Assembly: GCA_009775605.1 (NCBI GenBank)
Contig: VSPV01000042.1
Span: 1-18,234, forward strand
Length of the DNA stretch: 18,234 nt
From: Paramuribaculum sp.
GTDB taxonomy: Bacteria; Bacteroidota; Bacteroidia; Bacteroidales; Muribaculaceae
Reading direction: 5' to 3'
The notes beneath the pieces are model-generated. The model saw only the letters and a list, made by a program, of their open reading frames with translations. It ran no database searches and was not told the origin of the DNA. Each line of letters starts with the position of its first letter. Position 1 is the stretch's first letter. Positions 1-5,824 of the stretch are shown here, in pieces. Position numbers and translations under genes: made by a program.

Positions 1-33
1 GCCCTACAATCAGATTGTAGGCAAGTTCATAGA
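1..33 (+). repeat. 33-bp exact copy of part of mltD at the window edge
   Basis: Positions 1-33 are identical to 952-984 inside the downstream transglycosylase gene, and the identity ends sharply at position 34. The offset is 951 bp, a multiple of three, so both copies read the same peptide (PYNQIVGKFI). The peptide fits the transglycosylase, where it continues into a helix before the catalytic domain. It does not look native to the DUF5683 protein. It is either the end of a longer duplication cut by the window or a contig-end artefact. Confidence 0.85.
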
Positions 34-658
34 ACGGTTTTCTCTCACAGGCGACACTGTGACTTTCACCCCCGTAGATACTCTGGCCATACGCCCCGAC
101 GGACAGCCCGCGCTTTTCACCGACTCAATCGCCCCCGCAGCGGTTCCCGCCGGGAAAACGCGCGAATTCAACCCCGACCCCATTCGCGCCGTGTGGCTGT
201 CGGCTCTCTTCCCCGGACTCGGCCAGATTTACAACCGCCGATTCTGGAAGCTCCCCATTCTGGTGGGAGGTTTCATGGGTCTGGGCTATGGAGCGTCGTG
301 GAACAACAACATGCTCTCCGACTACAGCCGCGCCTACAGCGACATAATGGACAACGACCCCAACACCAACAGCTACATGGACTTTTTCCCGCCGACCACC
401 AACGAGGCGGACATAAATAAAGAATGGCTCAAACGAACGCTGAAATCACGCAAGGACTATTTCCGCCGCAACCGCGACCTCTGCATCATATCCATGGTGG
501 GAGTCTACGCGCTGGCAATAGTGGATGCCTACGTGGATGCCTCGCTGAGCCACTTCGACGTAAGCCCCGACCTTTCGATTAACGTGGCGCCGACCATCCT
601 GCCCGATATAAACGGCAACAGACCGGCGTTCGGCGTGCTGTGGGCCCTCAATTTCTAA
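2..658 (+). CDS. DUF5683 family membrane protein, 5'-truncated
   Basis: The frame is open to the left edge, so the 5' end is missing. The first in-frame start inside the window is GTG at 59, but this is probably not the native start, because the family normally begins with a signal peptide and the linker rich in Asp, Thr and Pro seen here would follow it. The visible part has a PGLGQIYN turn followed by a hydrophobic Gly-rich segment, a polar region with NTNSYMDF, and a second hydrophobic segment ending in VDAYVDA, all typical of DUF5683. The C-terminal 40 residues look like short strands ending in ALNF. The function is unknown; proteins of this kind are envelope-associated in Bacteroidota and often sit just before an MltD-type transglycosylase, as here (6-nt gap). 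The bases before position 34 duplicate mltD and may not belong to this gene. Confidence 0.8.
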   Translation, partial: PYNQIVGKFIERFSLTGDTVTFTPVDTLAIRPDGQPALFTDSIAPAAVPAGKTREFNPDPIRAVWLSALFPGLGQIYNRRFWKLPILVGGFMGLGYGASWNNNMLSDYSRAYSDIMDNDPNTNSYMDFFPPTTNEADINKEWLKRTLKSRKDYFRRNRDLCIISMVGVYALAIVDAYVDASLSHFDVSPDLSINVAPTILPDINGNRPAFGVLWALNF

Positions 659-664
659 GGAACA

Positions 665-2410
665 ATGAAAAGACTGAAGCATATCGACATGAAAAGACCA
701 ATACTGACGATACTCGCCGCAGGCATTGCACTCGCCATGCATGCGGGGCCCTCGGTCCTCGACATAAAGCATTCCATCACCGACAATAATGTGGTGGCTC
801 CCGAAAGCTTCGAGACCAAGACTCGCCAGCTCCGAGAAAACTATTACCTGAAGCACTTCACTGTGGAAGCTCCCACCGACGGCACCGGAAACGTGGGCAA
901 CGCCACTGAATACGAGGACCTCCTCTCGCGCCTTCCGGCCGAGATCGAGATGCCCTACAATCAGATTGTAGGCAAGTTCATAGACATGTATCTGGGCAAA
1001 CGCCGCGACCTTGTGAGCGACATGCTCGCCCTTCACAACTATTACGGCCGCATATTCGTGGAAGAACTCGTGAAGCAGAAAGTGCCTCTGGAACTGCAGT
1101 ATCTGCCGGTGATTGAAAGCGCCATCAACCCCAACGCCGTGTCGCGCGCCGGCGCCGTAGGCCTCTGGCAGTTCATGCCCGCCACGGCCCTGGACCTCGG
1201 ACTTGAGGTGAACTCGCTCGTGGACCAGCGCCGCGATCCCCGCCTGGCCTCGCACTACGCCGTGAAATACCTCAAGCAGCTCTACGGCATATACGGCGAC
1301 TGGTCGCTTGCCATCGCTGCCTACAACTGCGGCCCCGGCAACGTGAACAAGGCCCTGCGCCGTGCAGGAGGAGGCAAAAAGGACTTCTGGGAAATATACA
1401 ATTATCTTCTCCCCGAGACCCGCGGCTACTTCCCCGCATTCATCGCCGCCAACTATGTGATGAACTATCACAACCGTTACGGCATCAAGCCCACACTGGT
1501 CAAGAACGCGCTGGTCACGGATACCGTGCAGGTGTCGCAGCGTGTCAATTTCCAGCAGATAGCCGACGTGCTCCAGATTCCCGTGGAGGAAATCAGGATG
1601 CTCAACCCGCAGTTCCGCAAGGATATCATACCGGGCGACAACCATCCCTACGCGCTGGTGCTCCCCTCCCAGCAGGTGCTCAGCTATATTATGAGCGAGC
1701 CCCAGATTCTTGCCAACAACGCCGACGAATACGGGCGCCGCACATACGTTGAGCCCGGCACACCGCTTGAGCCCACCGACAACAGCAATACCAACCAGCT
1801 TTCGGCCGACAGCCAGACAAAGAATGCCGACGGCAATCTCAGTGTGGACAACGAGATATCTTCGGCGCCAGAAAAGAAAATCCACGTGGTGGGACGCGGC
1901 GAGAATCTACGCGACATAGCCAAGAAATATGGCGTAAGCGCCACCGATATCAAACGATGGAACAACCTGCGCCGCGGCAAAGTGAAAGAAGGCGACCAGC
2001 TCGAGATTCAGGTTTACGAGCGCCAGCTGGCAAAAGCAAGCACCGTTCCCACAATGGAGACAACCGTCACCGAGCGCGTCGACACACGGGCATCCGTCAA
2101 CGAGGAAAACCGCTCCACCTCCTCACGTTCCGAGCGTGCGTCGCGCGCCAAAGAGACCAAGGCCAAGACAACTACCTACACCGTGCGCCGCGGCGACAAC
2201 CTCGATAAAATCGCCAAAAAATTCGGCGTGCGCATCGACGATATCCGGTCGGCTAACGGCATGTCGCAGGGCACCACTCGCATCAACATCGGCCAGAAGC
2301 TCAAGATTCCCAGAGGAAAATCCGTGAGCAGCGCAAAAAAATCTACAAAAAGCAAATCGAAAACCACAAAGCGCAGTTCGAAAAAGAAAAAGTCGAGCCG
2401 CCGTCGCTAA
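665..2410 (+). CDS. mltD: Membrane-bound/periplasmic lytic murein transglycosylase D with two LysM domains
   Basis: The enzyme cleaves the beta-1,4 bond between MurNAc and GlcNAc in peptidoglycan, leaving 1,6-anhydro ends, in wall remodelling. It has 581 residues. A signal-like hydrophobic stretch (about 10-27) is followed by the SLT catalytic domain at about 110-270, with the ES motif at 151-152 giving the probable catalytic Glu151. GLWQFMPATA (166-175) and AAYNCGPGNV (218-227) complete the family signature. LysM domains lie at about 406-450 and 504-549 and should bind glycan. The last 30 residues are an unusual Lys/Arg/Ser-rich tail. ATG at 665 has an AAGGA just upstream; ATG at 689 would give a tighter signal peptide and is a reasonable alternative. 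The gene follows the DUF5683 gene by 6 nt, so they are likely cotranscribed, and a hairpin terminator follows it. Confidence 0.93.
   Translation: MKRLKHIDMKRPILTILAAGIALAMHAGPSVLDIKHSITDNNVVAPESFETKTRQLRENYYLKHFTVEAPTDGTGNVGNATEYEDLLSRLPAEIEMPYNQIVGKFIDMYLGKRRDLVSDMLALHNYYGRIFVEELVKQKVPLELQYLPVIESAINPNAVSRAGAVGLWQFMPATALDLGLEVNSLVDQRRDPRLASHYAVKYLKQLYGIYGDWSLAIAAYNCGPGNVNKALRRAGGGKKDFWEIYNYLLPETRGYFPAFIAANYVMNYHNRYGIKPTLVKNALVTDTVQVSQRVNFQQIADVLQIPVEEIRMLNPQFRKDIIPGDNHPYALVLPSQQVLSYIMSEPQILANNADEYGRRTYVEPGTPLEPTDNSNTNQLSADSQTKNADGNLSVDNEISSAPEKKIHVVGRGENLRDIAKKYGVSATDIKRWNNLRRGKVKEGDQLEIQVYERQLAKASTVPTMETTVTERVDTRASVNEENRSTSSRSERASRAKETKAKTTTYTVRRGDNLDKIAKKFGVRIDDIRSANGMSQGTTRINIGQKLKIPRGKSVSSAKKSTKSKSKTTKRSSKKKKSSRRR
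952..984 (+). repeat. Internal copy of the 33-bp repeat (inside mltD)
   Basis: This is the second copy of the sequence at positions 1-33, lying in codons 97-107 of the lytic transglycosylase gene. Reading is continuous and sensible on both sides, so this is most likely the original location. Confidence 0.85.
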
Positions 2411-2457
2411 ACCGACATAATGCACGCAATTCAAAGAAAAGCGTGACAAACTGAAAT

Positions 2458-2512
2458 TTCGGCATCTTAATTCCGGCCCTCCGGGGCTGAATTTAAGATG
2501 CCGAATTATTTT
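2458..2512 (+). terminator. Rho-independent-type terminator after mltD
   Basis: A 13-bp stem pairs 2458-2470 (core CGGCATCTTAA) with 2493-2505 (core TTAAGATGCCG). A small internal CCGG/CCGG stem sits in the loop, and the run TTATTTTATTT follows the right arm. It lies about 50 nt after the mltD stop. Its T-rich tail overlaps the region where the -33 element of the next promoter should lie. Confidence 0.8.
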
Positions 2513-2532
2513 ATTTCTGAAATAATATTTTC

Positions 2533-2540
2533 TACATTTG
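2533..2540 (+). promoter_or_regulatory. Bacteroidota -7 promoter box for glutamate dehydrogenase
   Basis: TACATTTG matches TAnnTTTG perfectly. A weak TTTT stands at the -33 spacing (2509-2512). Transcription should begin near 2545, giving a leader of about 50 nt before the ATG at 2597. This also argues against any translation start upstream of the box. Confidence 0.65.
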
Positions 2541-2596
2541 CTACCATAAAAAGACAAAAAAACATAATCCAGAATCTATACCTAAAACACCCCGTT

Positions 2597-3934
2597 ATGG
2601 ATATAAACAAAATCATGAGCTCTCTCGAGATGAAGCATCCCGGAGAGAAAGAGTATCTTCAGGCAGTGAAGGAAGTGCTGATGTGCGTGGAGGATGTCTA
2701 CAACCAGCATCCCGAATTCGAGAAAGCACGAATCATCGAGCGGATGGTGGAGCCCGACCGCATTTTCACATTCCGCGTGACCTGGACCGACGACCGCGGC
2801 CAGGTGCAGACCAATCTGGGATACCGCGTGCAGTTCAACAATGCCATCGGCCCGTATAAAGGCGGCATTCGTTTCCATGCTTCCGTGAACCTATCAATCC
2901 TTAAATTCCTCGGGTTCGAGCAGACATTCAAAAACGCTCTCACCACCCTCCCCATGGGCGGCGCCAAAGGCGGCAGTGACTTCTCGCCCCGAGGCAAGAG
3001 CGATGCCGAGATCATGCGCTTCTGCCAGGCCTTCATGCTTGAGCTCTGGAAGAACATAGGAATAGACCGCGACGTTCCCGCCGGCGATATAGGCGTTGGC
3101 GGACGCGAGGTAGGATATATGTATGGCATGTACAAGAAACTCTGCAACGAGTGCGACGGTTCAATGACCGGCAAAGGCCTTTCGTTCGGAGGCTCGCGCA
3201 TCCGTCCCGAAGCTACCGGATTCGGCGCTCTCTACTTCGTGCAGAGCATGCTCGCCATGAAAAATACCGACATCAAGGGCAAGACCGTGGCCATATCGGG
3301 CTTCGGCAACGTTGCCTGGGGTGCCGCTCTGAAAGCCAACGAACTCGGCGCAAAGGTTGTCACCATCTCCGGTCCCGACGGATATATCTACGATCCCGAC
3401 GGCATCAGTGGCGAAAAAGTGGACTACATGCTCTATCTCCGCTCCACAGGCGAGGATATCGTGGCTCCTTACGCTGAAAAATATCCCGGCTCCACATTCT
3501 ATCCCGGCCGCAAGCCCTGGGAGCAGAAAGTGGATATCGCACTCCCCTGCGCCACACAGAACGAGCTTGGAGGCGAAGATGCCCGTCAGCTCGTTGACAA
3601 CGGCGTGCTCATGGTGGCCGAAGTATCCAACATGGGCTGCACCCCCGAGGCCATCGACACCTTCATCAGCAACCGCGTTACCTATGCTCCCGGCAAAGCC
3701 GTGAACGCCGGCGGTGTAGCCACCTCCGGACTTGAAATGAGCCAGAACGCCATGCACCTGCAGTGGAGCGCCGAGGAAGTAGACCAGAAACTCCACGGAA
3801 TCATGCGCGACATCCACGAACAGTGCGTGAACTACGGCATGGAACCCGACGGCTACCTCAACTACATGAAGGGCGCCAACATCGCCGGCTTCATGAAAGT
3901 GGCCGACGCCATGATGGGCCAGGGCGTAATCTGA
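2597..3934 (+). CDS. gdhA: Glutamate dehydrogenase, hexameric type
   Basis: The enzyme interconverts 2-oxoglutarate plus ammonium and L-glutamate using NAD(P)H, linking nitrogen assimilation and amino-acid catabolism in the cytoplasm. At 445 residues it is full length for the short bacterial class. Visible signatures are NNAIGPYKGGIRFH with Lys88, FKNALTTLPMGGAKGGSDF with Lys112 and Lys124 (124 the likely catalytic Lys), PAGDIGVGGRE with Asp164, and a Rossmann GFGNVAWG at about 235-242. The stretch SGPDGYIYDPDG after the second nucleotide-binding strand resembles, from memory, the NAD-dependent clostridial enzyme more than the NADP-specific enterobacterial one. Cofactor preference is therefore open, and gdhB-like naming is possible. 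ATG 2597 is chosen because the open frame further upstream (ATG 2498) runs through the preceding terminator and the promoter. It is monocistronic, with a promoter and terminator on either side. Confidence 0.95.
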   Translation: MDINKIMSSLEMKHPGEKEYLQAVKEVLMCVEDVYNQHPEFEKARIIERMVEPDRIFTFRVTWTDDRGQVQTNLGYRVQFNNAIGPYKGGIRFHASVNLSILKFLGFEQTFKNALTTLPMGGAKGGSDFSPRGKSDAEIMRFCQAFMLELWKNIGIDRDVPAGDIGVGGREVGYMYGMYKKLCNECDGSMTGKGLSFGGSRIRPEATGFGALYFVQSMLAMKNTDIKGKTVAISGFGNVAWGAALKANELGAKVVTISGPDGYIYDPDGISGEKVDYMLYLRSTGEDIVAPYAEKYPGSTFYPGRKPWEQKVDIALPCATQNELGGEDARQLVDNGVLMVAEVSNMGCTPEAIDTFISNRVTYAPGKAVNAGGVATSGLEMSQNAMHLQWSAEEVDQKLHGIMRDIHEQCVNYGMEPDGYLNYMKGANIAGFMKVADAMMGQGVI

Positions 3935-3969
3935 TACCCTGCCGCAGCATCTTAAACAAGAAAATGACC

Positions 3970-4012
3970 AAAATCGGTGTGCCGGACCTCCCCTCCCGCA
4001 CACCGATTTTTT
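3970..4012 (+). terminator. Intrinsic terminator after gdhA
   Basis: A perfect 13-bp stem pairs AAAATCGGTGTGC (3970-3982) with GCACACCGATTTT (3998-4010) around a 15-nt C-rich loop, and the T run continues to 4012. It lies 36 nt after the gdhA stop and isolates gdhA from the KilA-N cassette. Confidence 0.9.
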
Positions 4013-4047
4013 AAGTCTATACTACACTGTATGTCAGTGAAAATATG

Positions 4048-4055
4048 TAACTTTG
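4048..4055 (+). promoter_or_regulatory. -7 promoter box for the KilA-N cassette
   Basis: TAACTTTG matches TAnnTTTG perfectly, 30 nt upstream of the ATG at 4086, predicting a leader of about 25 nt. No good -33 TTTG is present at the usual spacing. The cassette therefore carries its own host-type promoter. Confidence 0.6.
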
Positions 4056-4085
4056 CGTATGACATAAACAACTATATCATAAGCC

Positions 4086-4889
4086 ATGGCAAAAATCACA
4101 GTACAAAACACCGAAATATCAGTTGTAAAATACAACGAGGAAGATTATATAAGCCTAGCTGACATGGCTCGCAGCCAAATGCAAGAGCATATAACTTTCC
4201 GTTGGTTGAGTCTGAAAAGCACCATCGAGTATCTCGAAGAATGGAAAATGCTCTATAATCCCGATTTTAATTATACCGAATTCGGTACAATTAAAAATGC
4301 CGCGGGATGCAATAACTTTGTGCTGTCAGTAAAAACGTGGCTTGAACGAACAAATGCCATAGGGTTACGTTCAAAAGCCGGTCGTTATGGCGGCACATTC
4401 GCACATCGGGATATAGCTTACCATTTTGGAATGTGGATAAGCCCAAGATTCCAGTTATTGCTTGTCAAAGAGTATCAACGTCTCAAAACGGAGGAGCAAC
4501 GACTGTTGGGCTGGTCGGCGAAGCGCGAGTTGTCGAAAATCAACTACCGTATCCACACTGATGCAATAAAGCAGCACCTTATCCCTGCGCAGGTTACTCC
4601 GGCACAGGCAAACATCATCTACGCCAATGAAGCCGATGTACTGAATGTGGCGATGTTTGGTGTAACGGCAAAACAATGGCGCGAAGCCAATCCCGACCTC
4701 AAAGGGAACCTACGTGATTACACAACGGTTAACGAGCTTATATGCCTGTCGAATATGGAAAACCTTAATGCTGTTTTCATAGAGCAAGGCATGACGCAGA
4801 GCGAGAGGCTTGTAAAGCTGAACCAAATAGCCATTCATCAGATGAGCGTACTGGAAAGCGGTGACAATGAAAGGAAGATGCTGAAATGA
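4086..4889 (+). CDS. KilA-N domain-containing protein
   Basis: The protein has 267 residues. The first 135 match the KilA-N fold, a DNA-binding module of phages, large DNA viruses and bacterial accessory regions: YISLADMAR (21-29), FNYTEFGTIK (61-70), then the signature GGTFAHRDIAYHFGMWISPRFQ (102-123) and LVKEYQRLK. The C-terminal half (145-260) is an uncharacterised, probably helical region with AKRELSKINYRIHTDAIK and GNLRDYTTVNEL. DNA binding is family knowledge; a regulatory or phage-defence role is only inference. Base and codon use are more AT-rich than in gdhA or the DUF1846 gene, suggesting horizontal acquisition. Its stop overlaps the start of the next gene (ATGA at 4886-4889), so they are probably translationally coupled. 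ATG 4086 is the first start after the promoter and begins the family's conserved N-terminus. Confidence 0.88.
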   Translation: MAKITVQNTEISVVKYNEEDYISLADMARSQMQEHITFRWLSLKSTIEYLEEWKMLYNPDFNYTEFGTIKNAAGCNNFVLSVKTWLERTNAIGLRSKAGRYGGTFAHRDIAYHFGMWISPRFQLLLVKEYQRLKTEEQRLLGWSAKRELSKINYRIHTDAIKQHLIPAQVTPAQANIIYANEADVLNVAMFGVTAKQWREANPDLKGNLRDYTTVNELICLSNMENLNAVFIEQGMTQSERLVKLNQIAIHQMSVLESGDNERKMLK

Positions 4890-5143
4890 AAAAGTGGCAG
4901 AAAATAATAGGTATAGCTGGAATAGCCTTGTTGACTTACGCGCATATCGAAGTCTTACGAAACTATTTGCAGATAATGAATTTCTCAGGAGCCTGGCATA
5001 CGAATATAGAGCAGGAATGGTTTGTTTATTATATCAACAAGAATATAAAATTATTTTGGGCTTATCATATACTATCATTTATTGATTTGATGATAATTAT
5101 ATGCTTGTTCGTTTGCCTTTGGAAGAAAGGGTGTAAGAAATGA
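4886..5143 (+). CDS. Small two-span membrane protein, second gene of the KilA-N cassette
   Basis: This 85-residue protein matches no family I recognise. Two hydrophobic segments are visible, about residues 7-24 and 57-79. They are separated by a polar, aromatic-rich loop (FSGAWHTNIEQEWFVYYINKN), and the protein ends in a basic KKGCKK tail. The short basic N-terminus (MKKWQK) and basic C-terminus suggest both ends are cytoplasmic with the loop outside. It starts inside the KilA-N stop codon and its own stop overlaps the next start, so all three genes form one coupled transcript. It is strongly AT-rich. A role in membrane perturbation or in partnering the next protein is possible but unsupported. 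Confidence 0.75.
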   Translation: MKKWQKIIGIAGIALLTYAHIEVLRNYLQIMNFSGAWHTNIEQEWFVYYINKNIKLFWAYHILSFIDLMIIICLFVCLWKKGCKK

Positions 5144-5559
5144 TACTGACCGATAAGAAATTTTGGATCTGGGTGGGTATGTGTGCTATTATCCCATTTA
5201 TAATGGGATTATTTGCGATTACAGTCTTAATATCTCCATATGTAAATTTGGAGTTTTCAGATTTGCTTAATTCTGAAAATGTTGAAATATTTATAATATG
5301 GGAAATAGCATATTTATTGGCGTCAGCCTTATCATATAGAAAAGTTGTATCAAGTGGCACGATTACGGGTTCCATTATTTGTTGGGGAACTGTCTGTCCT
5401 TTAATTGTGTTTTCATCATTTATTTGGGCCGGAATAAGAATTCATGACGGCTTCGGAGGAGTAGCCTATTTTATGATTTCGTGTATCTCATGGGGAGTTT
5501 CAATTTTACCATTATTATTAGGAGTGTATCTATACAAAAAAATAACATCAGTGGGTTAG
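5140..5559 (+). CDS. Small four-span membrane protein, third gene of the KilA-N cassette
   Basis: This 139-residue protein matches no family I recognise. Four hydrophobic segments are visible at about residues 9-31, 50-66, 73-99 and 108-132, with an acidic loop LEFSDLLNSENVE between the first two and little soluble mass. It starts by an ATGA overlap with the preceding gene (5140-5143) and ends the cassette. Codon use (TTA, ATA, ATT) is AT-rich compared with the flanking housekeeping genes. The strict coupling to the KilA-N gene suggests a shared job, unknown at present. Confidence 0.75.
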   Translation: MILTDKKFWIWVGMCAIIPFIMGLFAITVLISPYVNLEFSDLLNSENVEIFIIWEIAYLLASALSYRKVVSSGTITGSIICWGTVCPLIVFSSFIWAGIRIHDGFGGVAYFMISCISWGVSILPLLLGVYLYKKITSVG

Positions 5560-5622
5560 TTACGCACGGTATAGTCGTTTTCCCACAAGACGCCCAGATT
5601 AGAAGCTGCTAATAAAACTAAA

Positions 5623-5657
5623 CCCCGAGGTTTGTCCGAAGACAGGGACACTCGGGG
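5623..5657. terminator. Hairpin after the KilA-N cassette, possible terminator
   Basis: CCCCGAG (5623-5629) pairs with CTCGGGG (5651-5657), and inside it TGTCC (5633-5637) pairs with GGACA (5646-5650). No T run follows on the plus strand. Read on the minus strand, the stem is followed by a T-rich stretch (TTTAGTTTTATT). It may block transcription in either direction, and its strand is unclear. Confidence 0.45.
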
Positions 5658-5664
5658 GATTCCG

Positions 5665-5695
5665 TTGCGAAGTTAGAATTATTTTCGTTATTTTG
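5665..5695 (+). promoter_or_regulatory. Upstream promoter-like element (weaker) before the DUF1846 gene
   Basis: TTG (5665-5667), a 20-nt spacer, then TTATTTTG (5688-5695), which matches TAnnTTTG except at the second base. It has the same layout as the stronger element exactly 120 bp downstream, and both begin TTGCGAA. Immediately after it lies AACGTA-GCAA-TACGTT (5697-5712), a 6-bp hairpin with a GCAA loop. A transcript from here would have a structured leader of about 120 nt. Confidence 0.3.
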
Positions 5696-5784
5696 CAACG
5701 TAGCAATACGTTAAAAATCACGAAGTGTAATGGCACTTCCATGTGGAGTGGAAGATAAAGACGTTGCAAGATGGCAGATCCGGG

Positions 5785-5815
5785 TTGCGAAAATGGAGAA
5801 AAAGAGTTACTTTTG
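5785..5815 (+). promoter_or_regulatory. Promoter of the DUF1846 gene
   Basis: TTG (5785-5787), a 20-nt spacer and TACTTTTG (5808-5815) form a good Bacteroidota promoter. The box ends only 9 nt before the ATG at 5825, so the transcript would have a leader of just a few bases and be nearly leaderless. Confidence 0.6.
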
Positions 5816-5824
5816 CATCCCGTT

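Noticed and set aside
446..1885. Long minus-strand open frame (479 codons) opposite mltD
   Set aside because: It lies antisense to the catalytic and linker regions of a clear transglycosylase. Its product is His/Val/Gly-rich without recognisable motifs, as expected from the complement of GC-rich codons.
2498..2596. Upstream ATG giving glutamate dehydrogenase 33 extra residues
   Set aside because: The extension begins in the terminator hairpin and crosses the TACATTTG promoter box. ATG 2597 gives the normal family length.
3161..4003. Minus-strand open frame (280 codons) opposite gdhA
   Set aside because: It runs through the gdhA terminator and is complementary to conserved dehydrogenase codons, so it is an artefact of codon bias.
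4013..5622. Direct repeats flanking the KilA-N cassette as attachment or target-site duplications
   Set aside because: I compared the sequence just after the gdhA terminator with that after the third gene and found no shared repeat, integrase or transposase. Acquisition is suggested by composition only.
5771..5824. Upstream ATG giving the DUF1846 protein 18 extra residues
   Set aside because: The added codons are the promoter sequence itself, and the family's conserved start MKYGFDNEKYL lies at 5825.
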